Both the position numbers and the translations under genes were made by a program. A stretch of 64,000 nt of DNA. Origin: Herpetosiphon gulosus. Its GTDB lineage: Bacteria > Chloroflexota > Chloroflexia > Chloroflexales > Herpetosiphonaceae. The DNA lies in the NCBI RefSeq assembly GCF_039545135.1, contig NZ_BAABRU010000013.1, positions 160,518-224,517 on the forward strand, read 5' to 3'. Below the pieces are notes generated by a model. That model saw only the letters and a list, made by a program, of their open reading frames with translations. It made no database searches and was not told the DNA's origin. This document shows positions 46,280-54,647 of this stretch, piece after piece; position 1 is the stretch's first letter; the number at the start of each line of letters is the position of its first letter.

Positions 46280-46981
46280 TCAAACCAACTGCAATAAATC
46301 GCGTAAATCGTGCAGAATTGGGCAATCGGCTTTGGGAATGCGCTTGTGACGGTCGATTAATGCTGCTTGCATGCCAACTGCGCGAGCGCCCAATACATCA
46401 GCATAATAACTATCGCCAATATGAATAATCTGATCGGCGGCAACACCAGAGCGCTTGATCGCCAGTTGATACAGGTCGGTCATGGGTTTGGCATAGCCGG
46501 CATCCGCCGAAATAACCGCAAAATCGAAGTAGGGCAACAGTTTGTTGTAGGTCAGAATAGGCCGTAAACTGCTGGCCCAATCCGAGACAATCCCAATTCG
46601 AATGCCTTTGGCCTGCAAACTATCGAGGGTTTCGCGCACATCATTGAAGGGAACCCAATTTTCGGGCTGCTCGTAGTGCGCAATCAAGCGATCGCCAAGC
46701 AGCGCGTGATCAAGCGTTGGATCGATTTGATCGAATAGGTGTTGATAGAATTCTAGCCAAAGCGTGCGAATCGTGGCATCGGAACTCCAATCGTTATTAT
46801 CGAGCGAATGATAACGCTGATGATACCAACGATTAGTCGCTTTTCGGGCATCGCGAATCAGGCTGGGTTCAACCTGCAAGCCCAATTCTTGCAGCACCTC
46901 ACCAATTAAATCGTGAGCATCAACCCGCTCATCGAGCAAGGTAAAGCCTACATCAAAACAGACTACCGGAAAACGCAGCAT
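46280..46981 (-). CDS. HAD-superfamily hydrolase (phosphatase-like)
   Basis: 233 residues. Motif I CFDVGFTLLDE (D-x-G-x-T rather than DxDxT, so the second acid is replaced by Gly, as in some dehalogenase-like members), motif II GIVSDWASSLR, motif III Lys in DAGYAKPMTDLYQLAIKRSG, motif IV HIGDSYYADVLGARAVGMQA. Cap domain of type C1. Likely phosphatase of a small metabolite; the missing general acid makes classic phosphatase activity uncertain. It lies 75 bp after the ferredoxin gene. Confidence 0.85.
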   Translation of the reverse strand: MLRFPVVCFDVGFTLLDERVDAHDLIGEVLQELGLQVEPSLIRDARKATNRWYHQRYHSLDNNDWSSDATIRTLWLEFYQHLFDQIDPTLDHALLGDRLIAHYEQPENWVPFNDVRETLDSLQAKGIRIGIVSDWASSLRPILTYNKLLPYFDFAVISADAGYAKPMTDLYQLAIKRSGVAADQIIHIGDSYYADVLGARAVGMQAALIDRHKRIPKADCPILHDLRDLLQLV

Positions 46982-47004
46982 TGCAACCTCAATTTAATAA
47001 ATAA

Positions 47005-47032
47005 CAGGGACACGGAAATTTCCGTGTCCCTG
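47005..47032. terminator. Perfect 28-bp palindrome between ferredoxin and HAD genes
   Basis: CAGGGACACGGAAA followed immediately by its reverse complement TTTCCGTGTCCCTG (14-bp arms, no spacer). On the minus strand it is followed by TTATTTATT. It likely acts as terminator for the ferredoxin gene, but a perfect palindrome is also typical of a protein-binding site. The arm shares GGGAC..GGAAA with the lexA terminator. Confidence 0.65.
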
Positions 47033-47056
47033 AGGGTCGATTGGCTTCGTTCAGAA

Positions 47057-47290
47057 CTAACCGAAGAAATCGACGTTCTTTTGGGTGTATGAGGCCCATT
47101 GTTCGGGCACGCTGTCGCTTGAGAAAATTGCGCTGACTGGGCATTCTGGTTCGCAAGCGCCACAATCGATACATTCGTCGGGGTTGATATAGTATTGGTC
47201 TTCACCTTCATAGATACAGTCAACTGGGCAAACTTTGACACAGGCTGAATCTTTGGTGCCGACACATGGTTCTGCAATTACGTAGGCCAT
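47057..47290 (-). CDS. fdxA: 7Fe ferredoxin (3Fe-4S/4Fe-4S)
   Basis: 77 residues. First cluster ligands: C-x7-C-x3-C-P in [20 protein letters not shown]. Second: [16 protein letters not shown] (CxxCxxCxxxCP). The spacing of the first motif indicates a 3Fe-4S cluster, as in FdxA-type ferredoxins. Small soluble electron carrier. ATG 47290 has GGAG 8 nt upstream; the track start at 47326 is too long. Confidence 0.93.
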   Translation of the reverse strand: MAYVIAEPCVGTKDSACVKVCPVDCIYEGEDQYYINPDECIDCGACEPECPVSAIFSSDSVPEQWASYTQKNVDFFG

Positions 47291-47673
47291 TGTGGATACT
47301 CCTTCGCGCTGGGGCGTAAACTTCATACTTATTTTCTAACTCTAGTGTAGCAAGCTCCTCGCCATGCTTCTGTAACTTTAGTCACATAATGAGAATGATT
47401 CTAATAAAGACGGTAAAATCAGGCTTTTTAGTCTATATTCAAGCCATTCCGATCTTTACCTTCCCCTTCGTGCTGTTCGCGTTCTTAGCGGTTTCGTGCT
47501 GACTAGACCCTTGTCCCTTCATAATCTCTGTGATTGTCTGTCGCCCGATCTCCGATCCCTGACAACTGATCCCTCATCCATCCTACTAACTAGCCTCGTA
47601 TCTAGGGAAGCGACTTGCCCCAATATGCTACAATAGCCCAATTATGTGATTGTTCCTGCAATGAGGGTAGTGC
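47291..47673. repeat. Divergent gap with dispersed repeats
   Basis: Between fdxA (leftward) and the hydrolase gene (rightward). Contains TGAGAATGATTCTAATAA around 47387 (TGAGAATGATTCTA, an AT-rich imperfect inverted repeat resembling a Fur-type site), CTTCGTG-derived words (47467-47500) and CCCTGACAACTGATCCC words (47548-47576). The hydrolase Shine-Dalgarno GAGGG is at 47662-47666. No gene is seen. Confidence 0.55.
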
Positions 47674-49044
47674 ATGTCAACCTATGTCATCGACGGACAG
47701 GAACTGCATATCCGCGATAATCGCCGTAATGCCCCCGTCGCGCTCTTAATTCATGGCTGGTCGAGTTCCTGGTTTACTTGGACTCCCCTGTTGCAAGCGC
47801 TTGGCACGCGCTATTCGTATATGGCGGTCGATTTGCCTGGTTATGGGCGTTCGCCTGCGCCCAAACACCCAATTACGATCGATTGGTATGCCGATTTGAT
47901 GGCCAAATTGATTGAGGAAGCCAGTGATCGGCCTGTGGTGGTGCTTGGACACTCGATGGGTGGCCAAATTGCTATGACTTTAGCTTTGCGTCACCCAATG
48001 CTGGTTGAACGTTTGATTTTGCTCAATCCAGTCGTTAGCGGGCGACTATCAACCTTTATCAATTTGTTTGTGGCTCCGCATATTTTGCTCGAACGTACCA
48101 GATTGGGCGGCAAAATTCTGAGCTACCTCGAAAATACGCCTTTAAGCTATATCAATCAGTTGATGAAGCCGATTCTCTTTGCTGAACGCGCCGCAATTTC
48201 GCAGCAAGATTATGATCGGATTCGCGCTGATGCACGGCGACCAGGCCAAGGCAGAGTTCGTGCTGCCTGCTATGAAGCCATGAAAATGGGCGATCTGCGC
48301 GGCAAACTCAAGCAAATTCAACCGCCAGCTCAAGTGATTTGGGGTGCTGAAGATAACACTGTGCCGTTGCGTGATGCTGGCGCGGTTGCTGACGAATGGC
48401 CCCAAGCTGACTTGCGTTTGATTCCGAATGCTGGGCATTGGCCACATTTTGAGCAATATGAAACCACCATGCGCTATATTGCCTCTTTTTTGGGCTTGCC
48501 AATTTTACCGAGCCTGCCGAATGATCAAGTGCAACAGCAGCGCGATCTTGATGTGGGTGAAATTGCCCAGTTTCTCTCGAATACTGAGTTGGGCCAAGAT
48601 TTGAGTGAATCGCAGCGCTTACGGGTGGCGGGCTTGTGTCATCAACATCATTTTGCCCCGCAAGATGTGCTGGCACTCGAAGATTCGAGCGGCGATGAGT
48701 TGTTTATTGTGCAAGATGGCCAAGTTGATGTCTTGGTGCGAATCAGCAATGAGCTTGGCATCGAGGAAGCACGGCGGGTCAATGTGCTGATGGCGGGTCA
48801 AATCGCTGGCGAAATGGCCTTGATTCAGGGCAAAGGTGGCCGACGTACCGCCGATTTACGCGCTGGCAAATCGGGCGCAACCGTGCTTTCGATCGATAGT
48901 CGTTATCTATTTGCCTTGTTTGAAGATGATGCCTCACTAGGCCTGAAGCTGATGCAAAATCTGGCTCGCTCGTTGGTGCAACGTTTGCGGGTGCAAAATT
49001 GGCAATTACAATTAGCCGAACAACGCGCCGAAGTCCATCGCTAA
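47674..49044 (+). CDS. Alpha/beta hydrolase fused to a cyclic-nucleotide-binding domain
   Basis: 456 residues. Residues 1-275 are an alpha/beta hydrolase: oxyanion VALLIHGWSSSWFTWTPLL, nucleophile Ser in VVVLGHSMGGQIAMTLAL, Asp in VIWGAEDNTVPLRDAG, His in LIPNAGHWPHFEQY. Residues ~300-450 are a cNMP-binding domain (FIVQDGQVDVLVRISNELGI, GQIAGEMALIQGKGGRRTAD), with the GE-x-A-L and RTAD phosphate-binding cassette. The binding domain probably controls hydrolase activity. The substrate and the cyclic nucleotide are not known. Confidence 0.88.
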   Translation: MSTYVIDGQELHIRDNRRNAPVALLIHGWSSSWFTWTPLLQALGTRYSYMAVDLPGYGRSPAPKHPITIDWYADLMAKLIEEASDRPVVVLGHSMGGQIAMTLALRHPMLVERLILLNPVVSGRLSTFINLFVAPHILLERTRLGGKILSYLENTPLSYINQLMKPILFAERAAISQQDYDRIRADARRPGQGRVRAACYEAMKMGDLRGKLKQIQPPAQVIWGAEDNTVPLRDAGAVADEWPQADLRLIPNAGHWPHFEQYETTMRYIASFLGLPILPSLPNDQVQQQRDLDVGEIAQFLSNTELGQDLSESQRLRVAGLCHQHHFAPQDVLALEDSSGDELFIVQDGQVDVLVRISNELGIEEARRVNVLMAGQIAGEMALIQGKGGRRTADLRAGKSGATVLSIDSRYLFALFEDDASLGLKLMQNLARSLVQRLRVQNWQLQLAEQRAEVHR

Positions 49045-49145
49045 ATAAGCACAAAATCATGACTTTTAGCCTGAACGCTACTGTTTTACCAGTGGCGTTT
49101 TTCGTGTACCATTTGCCATGAACCACAAATTGTAGGGTGCTGTCT

Positions 49146-51044
49146 ATGAATCGTCAACGAATGATTGGGCTGGGTGGCCTGTTTGGGATAGGAATATTGA
49201 TCTTAATCCTGCCAAACAGCCGTTTTTGGTTTGCGGCGCTGGTTTGTGCACTGGCTCCAGGCTACTTGCTCGAGCGCTGGCTGGATTTGGATTTAGCGCC
49301 ATTGGTGCGGCCAAGCCTGTGGATTGGGCTGAGCTTGGCAGTTTGGCCGTTGGGCTATTTATGGCTGACCACGCTTGGTTTAGCTCTGAGCACTGGCATG
49401 ATCACGTTGATTGCCTTTGGTTTAATGTCGGGTGTGGTTTGGCGTTTATGGCGTGAAACTGCTCAGCCGTGGTTTTTACCAGCGCCCTTGCCGATTCTGG
49501 GCTTGGCATTATTAATTATCGGTTTGACGATTAGCACCCGCATCGAACACATCAGCAATCTGGCTTTTCCACCGTGGGTCGATTCGCTGCACCATGCCAC
49601 AATTATGCGGGTGATTGCTGAAAGCGGCCAAGTACCTTACTCGTTGCGCCCTTACATGCCAGTTGATAATTTTGGCTATCACTGGGGCTTTCACGCCACC
49701 GCAGCCACCATCTACAATCTGAGTGGCATGAGCATTCCTCAATTTATGTTGTGGTATGGTCAATTTTTGGGTGTCTTGGTGGTGATATCGGTTGGTAGTG
49801 CCACGATTGGTCTCACCAAAAGCCCAATTGCTGGCCTAGCTGCCGCCACCATGACTGGCTTTATCTCGATTATGCCAGCTTATTACCTGAGTTGGGGACG
49901 TTACACCTTGCTTTCGGGCTTGGCGATGGTTCCGGTGGTGCTACTGTTGGCGTGGGTTGCGCTTGATCGCCCCGATCGCAAAGGCCTTATTTTGCTAACG
50001 ATCGTGGTTGGTGGGCTATTGCCAACCCACTTTGTGGCGGCTGGCTGTGCCTTGCTCTGGTGTGTGGCGGTTTGGTTGGGTCGCGATGTTTGGACTGAGC
50101 AGCGTTGGCAAATCTTGGGCAAGCAAGCGGCGGCAGTTGGTATGGCAATTTTGTTGATGTCTCCATGGTTGGCCTTATTAATTCGTGAAATTCAGCCTGC
50201 TGGCAGTGGCACGCCCAAACAATTGGTTGGTGGCGGCTACAATACGTTTGAAGCGGCCAAAGGCTTATATTTTACATGGAATAATGTCTGGCTCCTGCGA
50301 GTAAGCATGCTGGCGGCACTGGTTGGCTTTTGGCGACAATGGCGTTTAGTGCTAATCAGCTTTTTATGGGCTGGCCTTGTGATGTTATTTGCTAATCCAG
50401 TGGTGATTGGCTTGCCTTATCTTTCGTTTTTCAACAACAATATTGTGGCCTTGGCGATCTTTTTGCCGATTAGTTTATGGCTCGCGTTGGGGGTTGCTTC
50501 GCTCGATCAAGGGCTGAGCCAGTATCTCTCGCTTGGATTTGCCCGTAGTTGGCGGGCGATACGGACAATTATTTTGGCCTTGACGATTGTGATTTCAGCG
50601 GCAAAATTGCATGGTGTGACCAACGATGGCACAATTATCGCCAAAGCCGATGATTTAACTGCCCTGAATTGGATTGTGCAGCGTATCCCCAAAAATGCCC
50701 GTTTTGCGATTAACACCGAGGGTTGGCTGTATAACGTGGCCCGTGGCAGCGATGGTGGCTGGTGGATTTTGCCCTATGTTGGCTTGCAGGTGAGTACACC
50801 GCCAGTTGTTTACAACCAAGGCACGCCTGAATATATCAAGGCGGTTGAGGCTGAAACCAGCTGGTTGCGCAATGCCAACGAAAAAACTGCCAGTGAATTA
50901 GCCCAGTGGATGCGTGAACATAATTATGATTACGCCTATGCTACTACCAATGGCAAAATCTTCAATCAAGCCAAATTAGCCAATGTGCCTGAATTTGAGC
51001 TGGTCTATGAAAATGCGAGTGTGGCAATTTATCTGCGGAGATAG
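49146..51044 (+). CDS. Large multi-pass membrane protein (GT-C/DUF6541-like)
   Basis: 632 residues with about 12 hydrophobic segments (e.g. GLFGIGILILILPNSRFWF, LPILGLALLIIGLTI, LGVLVVISVGSATIGL) and a C-terminal soluble part. FPPWVDSLHHATIMRVIAES and PYMPVDNFGYHWGFHATAAT form the kind of extracytoplasmic loop seen in GT-C glycosyltransferase-like proteins. It may handle lipid-linked sugars, but no catalytic Asp is assured. ATG 49146 is chosen; an in-frame GTG lies 9 nt upstream. Confidence 0.7.
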   Translation: MNRQRMIGLGGLFGIGILILILPNSRFWFAALVCALAPGYLLERWLDLDLAPLVRPSLWIGLSLAVWPLGYLWLTTLGLALSTGMITLIAFGLMSGVVWRLWRETAQPWFLPAPLPILGLALLIIGLTISTRIEHISNLAFPPWVDSLHHATIMRVIAESGQVPYSLRPYMPVDNFGYHWGFHATAATIYNLSGMSIPQFMLWYGQFLGVLVVISVGSATIGLTKSPIAGLAAATMTGFISIMPAYYLSWGRYTLLSGLAMVPVVLLLAWVALDRPDRKGLILLTIVVGGLLPTHFVAAGCALLWCVAVWLGRDVWTEQRWQILGKQAAAVGMAILLMSPWLALLIREIQPAGSGTPKQLVGGGYNTFEAAKGLYFTWNNVWLLRVSMLAALVGFWRQWRLVLISFLWAGLVMLFANPVVIGLPYLSFFNNNIVALAIFLPISLWLALGVASLDQGLSQYLSLGFARSWRAIRTIILALTIVISAAKLHGVTNDGTIIAKADDLTALNWIVQRIPKNARFAINTEGWLYNVARGSDGGWWILPYVGLQVSTPPVVYNQGTPEYIKAVEAETSWLRNANEKTASELAQWMREHNYDYAYATTNGKIFNQAKLANVPEFELVYENASVAIYLRR

Positions 51045-51073
51045 ATGGGGCTAGCGCCAAGCCTAGCCCCATC
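51044..51073. terminator. Convergent hairpin after the membrane gene
   Basis: GATGGGGCTAG (51044-51054) pairs with CTAGCCCCATC (51063-51073). It begins in the stop codon of the plus gene and lies 8 nt from the end of the opposing small gene, so it can serve both strands. There is no strong U-tract. Confidence 0.6.
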
Positions 51074-51081
51074 GGTGAGGC

Positions 51082-51369
51082 TCAGGCAGCGGGAATCGCT
51101 GAATAGGGCAAAAGATCGTAGCGTTCTTGTAAGCGGTCGATATACATCATTTGATAGAGCACCGCATCTTCAACGTGATCATGGCGTTGGCGAAGTTGTT
51201 CCAACTCCTGATGCTTGCTCGGATCGGGCGTATCGCATACGTGTTGTTCTAAATCGGCGACAGCATGTTCAAGATCGTCGAGTTCCCACACAAGATCTTG
51301 CAGTTTGCTGCGCTCATCCTTGAGTTGACGCAAAAGTTGGGTATGGGCAGCAGGCAATCGCATATGCAT
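51082..51369 (-). CDS. Small coiled-coil protein of unknown function
   Basis: 95 residues, mostly one charged helix pair (LLRQLKDERSKLQDLVWELD, LEQLRQRHDHVEDAVLYQMM). Not recognised. ATG 51369 follows GAGG by 8 nt. It converges on the membrane-protein gene with a shared hairpin between them. Confidence 0.68.
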   Translation of the reverse strand: MHMRLPAAHTQLLRQLKDERSKLQDLVWELDDLEHAVADLEQHVCDTPDPSKHQELEQLRQRHDHVEDAVLYQMMYIDRLQERYDLLPYSAIPAA

Positions 51370-51551
51370 CGGAAAAACCTCTTGGGATAGTGAAATAGCC
51401 AGTTCGTAAAGCTAAGAAAGTGCAATAGGTTACTTAACAACCATGCTACTGCTATCATATCATGTTCCGACAAGAGACTTTGGTATGATTCGTGGGCCGA
51501 CAATGGGGGATGCTGCTGCAAAGTGATGGGGGATATGTGCTTAGTCAAGCC

Positions 51552-51588
51552 TAAAATAACCCCAAGCCAGCGGCAAGCAGCTTGGGGT
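51552..51588 (-). terminator. Terminator of uppS
   Basis: On the minus strand ACCCCAAGC (51588-51580) pairs with GCTTGGGGT (51567-51559), then TATTTTAG. It lies about 64 nt past the uppS stop. Confidence 0.7.
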
Positions 51589-51651
51589 GTTAGCAAATGT
51601 TCATTGAATCTGCTTCGGAATAGCCTGAGCCACATCTTCTCTCAGCGTTGC

Positions 51652-52386
51652 TTATTTGACCATTTCACCTTCGCCGATGCGACCACCATAACGTCGTTCG
51701 CGATTGCCAAAATTGCTGACAGCCTCACGAAACTGATCGGGGCCAAAATCGGGCCAGAGCAGCGGAGTCATATAATATTCGCTATAGGCAGCCTGCCAAA
51801 TCAAAAAGTTGCTTAGGCGTTGCTCGCCACTGGTGCGTACAATCAAATCGGGGTCGGGAATGCCCGATGTATACAAGTGACCAGCAATCATCTCGTCGCT
51901 AATATCTTCAGGATTGATCCCCTTGGCGACGATTTCGCGGACAGCGTTGACAATATCGGCGCGACCGCCATAGTTGAAGGCTACCGAGAGCGTCAAGGCT
52001 GTATTATTGGCAGTCAAGGTAATGGCATTCTGAATTTTCTTGGCGAGGGCTGAATCGACCCCATCGAGCGTGCCCAGCAAGTGCAAGCGCACCCCTTCAG
52101 CGTGCAACTCACGCAACTCACGATCAAGATATTCAGCCATAATGCGCATTAATCCGCGCACTTCCCACGATGGGCGCTTCCAATTTTCGGTTGAAAAGGC
52201 ATAAATCGTGAGATAGGGAATGCCTAAGGCAATAGCCTCGCGCACGATTCGTTTGATATTTCCAGTTCCAGCATGATGCCCTGCCAGACGGGGGAGTCCA
52301 CGGCCTTGTGCCCAACGGCCATTGCCATCCATTATTATTGCGACATGTCGAGGTGCGACAGTAGTTTCAAGTTGTTGTACGGTCAT
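51652..52386 (-). CDS. uppS: Isoprenyl transferase (undecaprenyl diphosphate synthase)
   Basis: 244 residues of the cis-prenyltransferase family. The catalytic Asp and phosphate site are in VAIIMDGNGRWAQGRGLPRL, then TIYAFSTENWKRP, FNYGGRADIVNAVREI, and C-terminal DLIVRTSGEQRLSNFLIWQA and YSEYYMTPLLWPDF. It makes the polyprenyl diphosphate carrier for cell-wall synthesis. It stands alone; the usual cdsA-frr neighbours are absent. Confidence 0.95.
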   Translation of the reverse strand: MTVQQLETTVAPRHVAIIMDGNGRWAQGRGLPRLAGHHAGTGNIKRIVREAIALGIPYLTIYAFSTENWKRPSWEVRGLMRIMAEYLDRELRELHAEGVRLHLLGTLDGVDSALAKKIQNAITLTANNTALTLSVAFNYGGRADIVNAVREIVAKGINPEDISDEMIAGHLYTSGIPDPDLIVRTSGEQRLSNFLIWQAAYSEYYMTPLLWPDFGPDQFREAVSNFGNRERRYGGRIGEGEMVK

Positions 52387-52529
52387 AGATCTAAAGACCT
52401 CATCAATTTAAGCGTTTGTCTAGCATTCGTTGTAGGGTAGCGAATATACTACCATTGTTGCAAGCACTCGCGTGCAATTTATGCGAAACTAGCCTTGATC
52501 GACGATTTTAGGCAAGCGAGGGTATTGTG

Positions 52530-53123
52530 ATGTTGCTGAAAGGGCTTATTTTGGGGTTTTCGATTGCCGCACCAGTCGGGCCGATTGGCGTGTTGTGCAT
52601 TCGACGCAGCTTAATTCATGGGCGTTTGGCGGGCTTTTTATCGGGCTTGGGAGCGGCAACTGCCGATGGTTTGTATGGCATGTTGGCGGCGTTTGGTTTG
52701 GCGGCAGCCCTCAATAATGTTGATCAAGCTTCGGGGTGGTTGCTGGGATTACGGATTATCAGCGGCCTATTTCTCGGCTATTTGGCGATTAAAACCATGT
52801 TGAGTCGTCCGGCAACCGAAGCGGCTAATGTCAAAGCTGATAATTTATGGGCGATGTATGCCTCGACGCTCTTCTTGACCTTAACCAACCCTTTGACGAT
52901 TTTATCGTTTGCCACGGTATTTGCTGGCTTGGGAATCACGGCCTATGGCTGGGATAGCGTCTGGTTGGTAGTGGGCGTGACCACGGGTTCGGCTTTATGG
53001 TGGTTGCTCTTGAGTGGCGGCGTGAGCTTGTTGCGTGAGCGGGTGCAAGCCTATAGCATTTGGATTAATCGAATTTCTGGCCTGATTATTTTGGGCTTTG
53101 CGCTTGCGGTATTGTTGGGATGA
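52530..53123 (+). CDS. LysE family amino-acid exporter
   Basis: 197 residues. Six hydrophobic segments and the LysE/RhtB motif near the N-terminus (LILGFSIAAPVGPIGVLCIR, with SLIHGRLAGFLSGLGAATAD). Segment LFLTLTNPLTILSFATVFAG carries the conserved NP. Exports an amino acid or small metabolite by proton antiport. ATG 52530 is preferred; GTG 52527 is immediately upstream and in frame. Confidence 0.88.
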   Translation: MLLKGLILGFSIAAPVGPIGVLCIRRSLIHGRLAGFLSGLGAATADGLYGMLAAFGLAAALNNVDQASGWLLGLRIISGLFLGYLAIKTMLSRPATEAANVKADNLWAMYASTLFLTLTNPLTILSFATVFAGLGITAYGWDSVWLVVGVTTGSALWWLLLSGGVSLLRERVQAYSIWINRISGLIILGFALAVLLG

Positions 53124-53139
53124 TGCTTAAATCAAAAGC

Positions 53140-53163
53140 GGGTGTTGGCGCAAGCCAACACCC
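53140..53163. terminator. Bidirectional terminator between LysE and PspA genes
   Basis: GGGTGTTGGC (53140-53149), GCAA loop, GCCAACACCC (53154-53163): a perfect 10-bp stem. On the minus strand it is followed by GCTTTTGATTT. It lies between convergent genes. Confidence 0.8.
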
Positions 53164-53176
53164 ACAATTTCAAAAG

Positions 53177-53839
53177 CTATTGTTTACCCATTTTTGCTTT
53201 CAGAGCGGCCAATTCATCTTCGACAGCAGTATCGCGTTCGAGGTCGGCAAAGCGAGTTTCGAGCGAACTACCTTCAAGCTTTGACATAGCATCGGCTTGA
53301 GCCAAGCGATCATCGACCCGTTCTTCCATTTGGGATAATTTATCCATGGCATTGAGGTTGCCCAAGCCTTGAACTGTGCGTTGAATCGCTTCTTGAGTTT
53401 CGGCGCGATTCTTCTTGGCGATAATCAATTCTTTCTTGGCTTTGGCTTCTGACAAGCGTGATTCAAGACTGACCAAGGCTTTTTGGAGTTGCTCAACTTG
53501 TTCGTCTTGTTGTTCGTATTGTTGGCGATAGGTATCAGCCATTTTTTGAGCATTGGCTTTGCGGCCTAAGGCAGCTTTGGCCAATTCATCGTCACTTGCG
53601 CGAACCGCAGCTTCAGCCTTGGATTGCCATTGATCAGCTTCGGTTTGGAATGTCACCATTTTGTTGTGCAATTTGGTTTCATCGGCCATGGCGGATGCAA
53701 CAGCGGTTTTGGCTTCGTACAGTTGTTCTTGCAATTGCCGCATGTACTCGTTGACCATTTTTTCAGGGTCTTCGGCCTTATCCAACATCGCATTGAGATT
53801 AGCGCTAACCAGGTCGCGAACACGGCTCAACAACGACAT
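53177..53839 (-). CDS. pspA: PspA/IM30 family membrane-stress protein
   Basis: 220 residues. Typical N-terminus MSLLSRVRDLVSANLNAMLD with amphipathic helix, then DPEKMVNEYMRQLQEQLYEA and long coiled coil ending in VEDELAALKAKMGKQ. PspA/Vipp1 proteins form ESCRT-III-like oligomers on damaged membrane. GGAGG lies 7 nt before the ATG. Upstream gene rsmG ends 97 bp away. No pspBC or liaRS genes are adjacent. Confidence 0.93.
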   Translation of the reverse strand: MSLLSRVRDLVSANLNAMLDKAEDPEKMVNEYMRQLQEQLYEAKTAVASAMADETKLHNKMVTFQTEADQWQSKAEAAVRASDDELAKAALGRKANAQKMADTYRQQYEQQDEQVEQLQKALVSLESRLSEAKAKKELIIAKKNRAETQEAIQRTVQGLGNLNAMDKLSQMEERVDDRLAQADAMSKLEGSSLETRFADLERDTAVEDELAALKAKMGKQ

Positions 53840-53936
53840 AGGAATTCCTCCTTAGCTAAACACAAAGACTGTGTGAACTTCATTCTAGCACACCGCGCTG
53901 GCGGTTCTCAAGTGGTACGAGCGCTTTTCCAAAAAG

Positions 53937-54647
53937 TTACAAAGGCTTTTTGGATGGTGTGCCAACCGTGCGTGGATAGGTCAATGGGGTTGAAGCTACT
54001 TTGTCTACGACAACAAGTGAACGGACAGGTTCAGCTGGAATGGTGACGTTATAGACCGCCCGTAATTGACCTCCAAGAATGGTTATGGCCTGCTCGGCAT
54101 CTTGCACTTCTGGCTCAATGTCAAAACCTTTAGGTGCAAGCCACATGCCACCAACTTTACACAAGGGCAAACAGTATTCGGCGAGGGTCGCTAAATTGGC
54201 GACAGCCCGAGCAGTAACCAGCGCAAAATGCTCGCGCCAGCGCCGTTCGCGGCCCACAACCTCGGCCCGTTCGACCTCAACCAAGACCCGCTCAAGCTGT
54301 AATTCTTGAGCCACATGGCGCAAAAATTCGGCCTTCTTGCCGATCGATTCGATCAGTAAAACTTCGGTCTCGGGCCATAAAATCGCTAAAGGAATACCTG
54401 GTAAGCCCGCGCCTGAGCCAATATCGGCCAAACTGGCGGGAGCTTGCTCGCAGGTCGTCGCTAACGAAAACGAATCCAACAGATGGCGGCGGGTTGCTTC
54501 GGGCAAGGTCGAGGGCGCAACTAAATTCATGCGCTCACTCCATTGCGTTAGCAACGCCACATACTGCTCCAAGCGGTCGATTTGGCTCGTGGTCAGGGTT
54601 AGTTGCCACTCAGCCAGGGTGGTTTGCAATAGTTCACGATCGATCAT
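53937..54647 (-). CDS. rsmG: 16S rRNA (guanine-N7) methyltransferase
   Basis: 236 residues. SAM-binding motif SLADIGSGAGLPGIPLAILW, then SIGKKAEFLRHVAQELQL and VTARAVANLATLAEYCLPLC. RsmG methylates G527 of 16S rRNA. Its start overlaps the zinc-ribbon/TPR gene stop by 4 bp, so the two are coupled. In other bacteria rsmG is often with mnmG or parAB; here it is not. Confidence 0.95.
   Translation of the reverse strand: MIDRELLQTTLAEWQLTLTTSQIDRLEQYVALLTQWSERMNLVAPSTLPEATRRHLLDSFSLATTCEQAPASLADIGSGAGLPGIPLAILWPETEVLLIESIGKKAEFLRHVAQELQLERVLVEVERAEVVGRERRWREHFALVTARAVANLATLAEYCLPLCKVGGMWLAPKGFDIEPEVQDAEQAITILGGQLRAVYNVTIPAEPVRSLVVVDKVASTPLTYPRTVGTPSKKPL

Noticed and set aside
47387..47404. Fur-like box upstream of fdxA
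   Set aside because: TGAGAATGATTCTA is suggestive, but it matches the 19-bp Fur consensus only partly and lies about 100 bp from the start; noted in the gap entry only.
51249..51635. Minus-strand ORF of 128 residues overlapping the coiled-coil gene
   Set aside because: Overlaps a better-supported gene and the uppS terminator; composition is not protein-like.
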